DNA of 64,000 bases, taken from Paenibacillus chondroitinus NBRC 15376. Its GTDB lineage: Bacteria > Bacillota > Bacilli > Paenibacillales > NBRC-103111. The notes beneath the pieces are model-generated. The model worked only from the letters and a program-made list of their open reading frames with translations. It did no database searches and was not told where the DNA came from. Positions 61,506-64,000 of this stretch are shown here, piece by piece (position 1 is the stretch's first letter; every line of letters begins with the position of its first letter). Where the stretch lies: positions 62,001 through 126,000 of the forward strand of contig NZ_BILW01000001.1 in assembly GCF_004000765.1 (NCBI RefSeq), read 5' to 3'. The position numbers were made by a program, and so were the translations under genes.

Positions 61506-61719
61506 GAAAAAGACCTCCGTTTTAATTCTTATAGGAATACTATGTTTTATTGCACTATATCAGTTAAGATTATGGGTGTCAATAAAAAAGGCAGATTTGC
61601 TGAATGAAAAGAGGTACAATGTGAAAGAAGCAGAAGGAGTTAACTATATAACTAAAAAGTTAGGCTTATTACGCTGCCAAAGCCTGAGTAACACCGAGAG
61701 GAAGGAAAGACCCTTGAGA

Positions 61720-63483
61720 ATGAAAACCATACAAGGCAAAATGTTCACAGCTTTTGGCTTAACGATTCTTTTCTCTATTCTTGTAATCGCATACAGCTCG
61801 TACTATAGCTCCGCAAGAGTGATTGAAAGGAATGCAACGACCTATATTTCAGACAGAATTCAGGGAGCAAACACCAATCTTCAGTCCATGGTGGAAGAAA
61901 CGGACAATATTGCAAAATCGATTGTCATACGCGATTTAATCCATCAAAGTTTGCTCAGCCATGCTGAAGCCCCCTCGCTGGAATGGTTCCAACAGAAGAA
62001 AGTGGTGGAAGATTTTCTCGCGTCGATGGCTGCATTCAAAAATTATGTGCGCCAAATCACCGTTGTCGGACAAGGCGATGTTGTCTTTTATACAGGTTAT
62101 CGAGCAGGCAATTCTGAATTTATCGCTTCGCTTTGGCAAGACCCGTTGATTCGCGAGAATCGCAGACATCTTATTTTTGATCCATCAGGCAATGGCAAGA
62201 TCATGCTGGTGCGTCCCGTGCTGTCTAACGGCAGTTTGATCGGTTTATGCATCATCGATTTTGATCTGAACCTGATCAGGCAGGTCTATGAGATCGAACC
62301 TTTAGCCGGAACCTTGGTAGCTGTAGTCGATGAAAACGGCAGTATTCTTTACGATTCAAGAAGCGAACGTATCGGCAGCAGACTGGAAGATCAGCAAATG
62401 TTAGCTCTCGCATCCGCTGTTCAGCCTGGCACATCGAAAAGCAGCAAACTTCAGATGGACAACCGCTCCTATTTGGCCGTATCTACGCGCTCAACCTATA
62501 CGGGCTGGACCACGATTACCATGGTACCTCTTTCTGTATTATTGAGTGAGGTGAAGGGGATCGGCAGCCAAATCTTGACCATGACGGCCGTTGTCCTGGC
62601 GGTTGTGCTAATGGTATCCATCTTTCTCTCCAAGCAAATGACGAAAAATATCAAACGCCTGCACAGCGCCATGAAGCTGGTTCGCGAAGGTCATATGAAT
62701 GCGAGACCGCGCATCCATAACGATGATGAAATTGGACAGCTTAGCGAGATGTTTGTCTCGATGATGGATCACCTCCAAGAACTGCTTAAGAAGGTCAGGA
62801 TTCAGGAAAAGGAGAAGCGCGAAGCCGAATACAAAGCGCTTCAAGCGCAGATTAAACCGCATTTTCTGTATAATACGCTGAATACAATCAAGTACTTGGC
62901 CCGCATTCAGCATGCCTCGAATATCGAAGATATTTCCGGCTCCTTGATAGAGCTCATGCGCTACGCCATTGATCCGAAGCGGGAGATGATCACGGTCCGT
63001 GAGGAGCTTGAACAAGTAAACCGATACGTGCGCATTCAACGGTACAAGTTTTTGGATCGCATTGCGGTCGTTGTCAAAGCAGAAGATGAGGTGCTCGACT
63101 GTCTGATCCCTAAGCTAATCGTGCAACCGATTGTGGAAAATGCGATGAATCATGGACTTGGCACAACGGACCGGGAAGGCACCGTTTCTATTCGGATTTA
63201 CGGCGATGGACCTGCCAGACTCAAACTGATTGTGACCGACGATGGTGTAGGCATTGCTAGTGGAAAGCTTGAGCACCTATTCGACGAAGGGAATGACACA
63301 AGTGGGTTCTCACAATCAGGCGGCATCGGTCTAAGCAACATCAGCGAGCGACTTAAGCTTGCCTATGGCGAGCCGTATGGTCTGCAAATCTACAGTCAGA
63401 AGGATATCTTCACAACCGTTGAACTAACCATACCTCAAGTGAGAAGGAGAATGGAACATGCTGCTCAAAGTTATCTCGGTTGA
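61720..63483 (+). CDS. YesM-type sensor histidine kinase
   Basis: The start at ATG 61720 (or TTG 61714) follows GGAAGGAAAG; the longer open frame from 61477 lies over the divergent gene's start and has no family match. The 587-residue protein has a helix at about 10-30, a sensor domain, a second helix near 285-308, HAMP, and a His_kinase domain with His381 in AQIKPHFLYNTLNTIKY. The ATPase part has VENAMNHGLG and VTDDGVGIASG. It pairs with the overlapping response regulator gene. Confidence 0.92.
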   Translation: MKTIQGKMFTAFGLTILFSILVIAYSSYYSSARVIERNATTYISDRIQGANTNLQSMVEETDNIAKSIVIRDLIHQSLLSHAEAPSLEWFQQKKVVEDFLASMAAFKNYVRQITVVGQGDVVFYTGYRAGNSEFIASLWQDPLIRENRRHLIFDPSGNGKIMLVRPVLSNGSLIGLCIIDFDLNLIRQVYEIEPLAGTLVAVVDENGSILYDSRSERIGSRLEDQQMLALASAVQPGTSKSSKLQMDNRSYLAVSTRSTYTGWTTITMVPLSVLLSEVKGIGSQILTMTAVVLAVVLMVSIFLSKQMTKNIKRLHSAMKLVREGHMNARPRIHNDDEIGQLSEMFVSMMDHLQELLKKVRIQEKEKREAEYKALQAQIKPHFLYNTLNTIKYLARIQHASNIEDISGSLIELMRYAIDPKREMITVREELEQVNRYVRIQRYKFLDRIAVVVKAEDEVLDCLIPKLIVQPIVENAMNHGLGTTDREGTVSIRIYGDGPARLKLIVTDDGVGIASGKLEHLFDEGNDTSGFSQSGGIGLSNISERLKLAYGEPYGLQIYSQKDIFTTVELTIPQVRRRMEHAAQSYLG

Positions 63484-64000
63484 CGACGAGCTACTCGTGC
63501 GCAATCATTTGCGTTCACTTATAGATTGGGAAAATTTCGGGTTTACATTTTGCGGAGAGGCGTGCGACGGGAATGAGGGGCTTCAGCTTATCTCTATGAT
63601 CAAGCCGCACTTGGCGATTGTGGATATGAACATGCCTGGCATGGGAGGGGTCGAGCTTGTCCGGCAAATCGCAGAACTCCATCCACAAGTTCGTATTATT
63701 GCGCTCAGCAGCTATGATTCGTACGATTACGTTCGAGGCTCGCTGCATTACGGGGCTATGGATTACTTACTGAAGCATTCGCTATCGCCTTCGACGCTTA
63801 TTCCGGTGCTGAGTATCGTAAAAGAGAAGGTTCACGAAGAGCTGGCGAAACAAACCGCCCGCGATAGGGAGAGGCTGAAATGGGAATCGGCCAGTCCTGC
63901 TGTCAGTCAGAGTTATCTTAAAGAACTGCTGATTGGCGCTGGTACATTGGAAGAACGTTGTCATTATGCTGAACACTTTCAGGACATGCCTTATGGACGG
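63458..64000 (+). CDS. YesN-type response regulator, N-terminal part (runs off the window)
   Basis: ATG 63458 follows AAGGAG and lies inside the end of the kinase gene (26-bp overlap). The 181 visible residues begin MLLKVISVDDELLVRNH and form a receiver domain with Asp56 in AIVDMNMPGMGG and Lys in YLLKHS. The middle region starts after residue 125. An AraC-type DNA-binding end is expected beyond the window, as in the regulator at 44251. Confidence 0.92.
   Translation, partial: MLLKVISVDDELLVRNHLRSLIDWENFGFTFCGEACDGNEGLQLISMIKPHLAIVDMNMPGMGGVELVRQIAELHPQVRIIALSSYDSYDYVRGSLHYGAMDYLLKHSLSPSTLIPVLSIVKEKVHEELAKQTARDRERLKWESASPAVSQSYLKELLIGAGTLEERCHYAEHFQDMPYGR

Noticed and set aside
61477..61719. 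In-frame 81-codon extension of the second YesM-type kinase
   Set aside because: It overlaps the start and ribosome site of the divergent secreted-protein gene, has no ribosome site of its own, and the kinase family starts at about the 61720 position.
1..64000. CRISPR arrays, tRNA or rRNA genes, prophage or transposase genes
   Set aside because: I looked for regularly spaced direct repeats, clover-leaf ends with TTCGANTC-type loops, and transposase or integrase motifs and found none. The 17-nt 16S-like match at 54858 is on the complementary strand and too short to be an rRNA gene.

Overview
The window looks like chromosome from a spore-forming Bacillota of the Paenibacillus type. The grounds are the dense AraC/YesMN-type two-component systems, LplABC-type and MalEFG-type sugar ABC importers, strong AGGAGG ribosome sites, many LysR/TetR/LacI/MFS genes and a dispersed family of GGAACTACAG-bounded intergenic repeats. 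The genus is inferred from this gene style, not from a marker gene. No rRNA, tRNA, CRISPR array, phage or transposase gene was seen.

Left part (1-18200): the tail of a glutathione peroxidase; a leftward operon (Gfo/Idh oxidoreductase, DsbA-like oxidoreductase, 14-TM drug exporter, nitroreductase) diverging from a TetR regulator with a palindromic operator; a leftward MFS exporter diverging from a LysR gene that is followed by an Asp/Glu racemase-family gene; an ABC multidrug-type exporter preceded by a 19-residue leader peptide with mutually exclusive RNA pairings; an MFS sugar-efflux-like gene, an aldo/keto reductase and a NIPSNAP protein; a deoR-deoC unit with a large palindromic operator; a bicupin of the oxalate decarboxylase family with a variant active-site lid; and a tetR-MFS pair, both preceded by the same palindrome.

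Middle part (18200-42200): a LacI-controlled catabolic cluster (sugar epimerase, LacI, LplABC-type importer, two VOC proteins, a short-chain dehydrogenase, a TolB-like beta-propeller) with five copies of an AAACGCGYGTTYA operator and the stump of a DUF1080 (3-keto-glycoside hydrolase-like) gene. Next come a dockerin-like gene remnant, a GNAT gene, a PfpI-DinB-Fe-alcohol dehydrogenase operon, two LysR genes whose 3' ends overlap, and an Old Yellow Enzyme (namA). Three promoters here share an extended architecture: an inverted repeat of the CATAAC-N5-GTTATG type plus an extended -10. A complete mannitol PTS operon (mtlA-mtlR-mtlF-mtlD) follows, carrying its own Enzyme I and HPr genes.

Right part (42300-64000): a locus that reads as uptake and breakdown of sulfated, uronic-acid-containing glycan (glycosaminoglycan-like) oligosaccharides. 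It has a YesMN-type two-component pair, a MalEFG-type importer, a sulfatase with a formylglycine-type Cys motif, a GH88 unsaturated glucuronyl hydrolase, an LplBCA-type importer and a membrane-anchored AraC regulator. Three of its transcription units begin with an almost identical 30-bp promoter (21 of 30 positions invariant). The window ends with a protein-kinase-like gene, a secreted protein with weak S-layer-homology features, and a second YesMN-type pair whose response regulator runs off the end.
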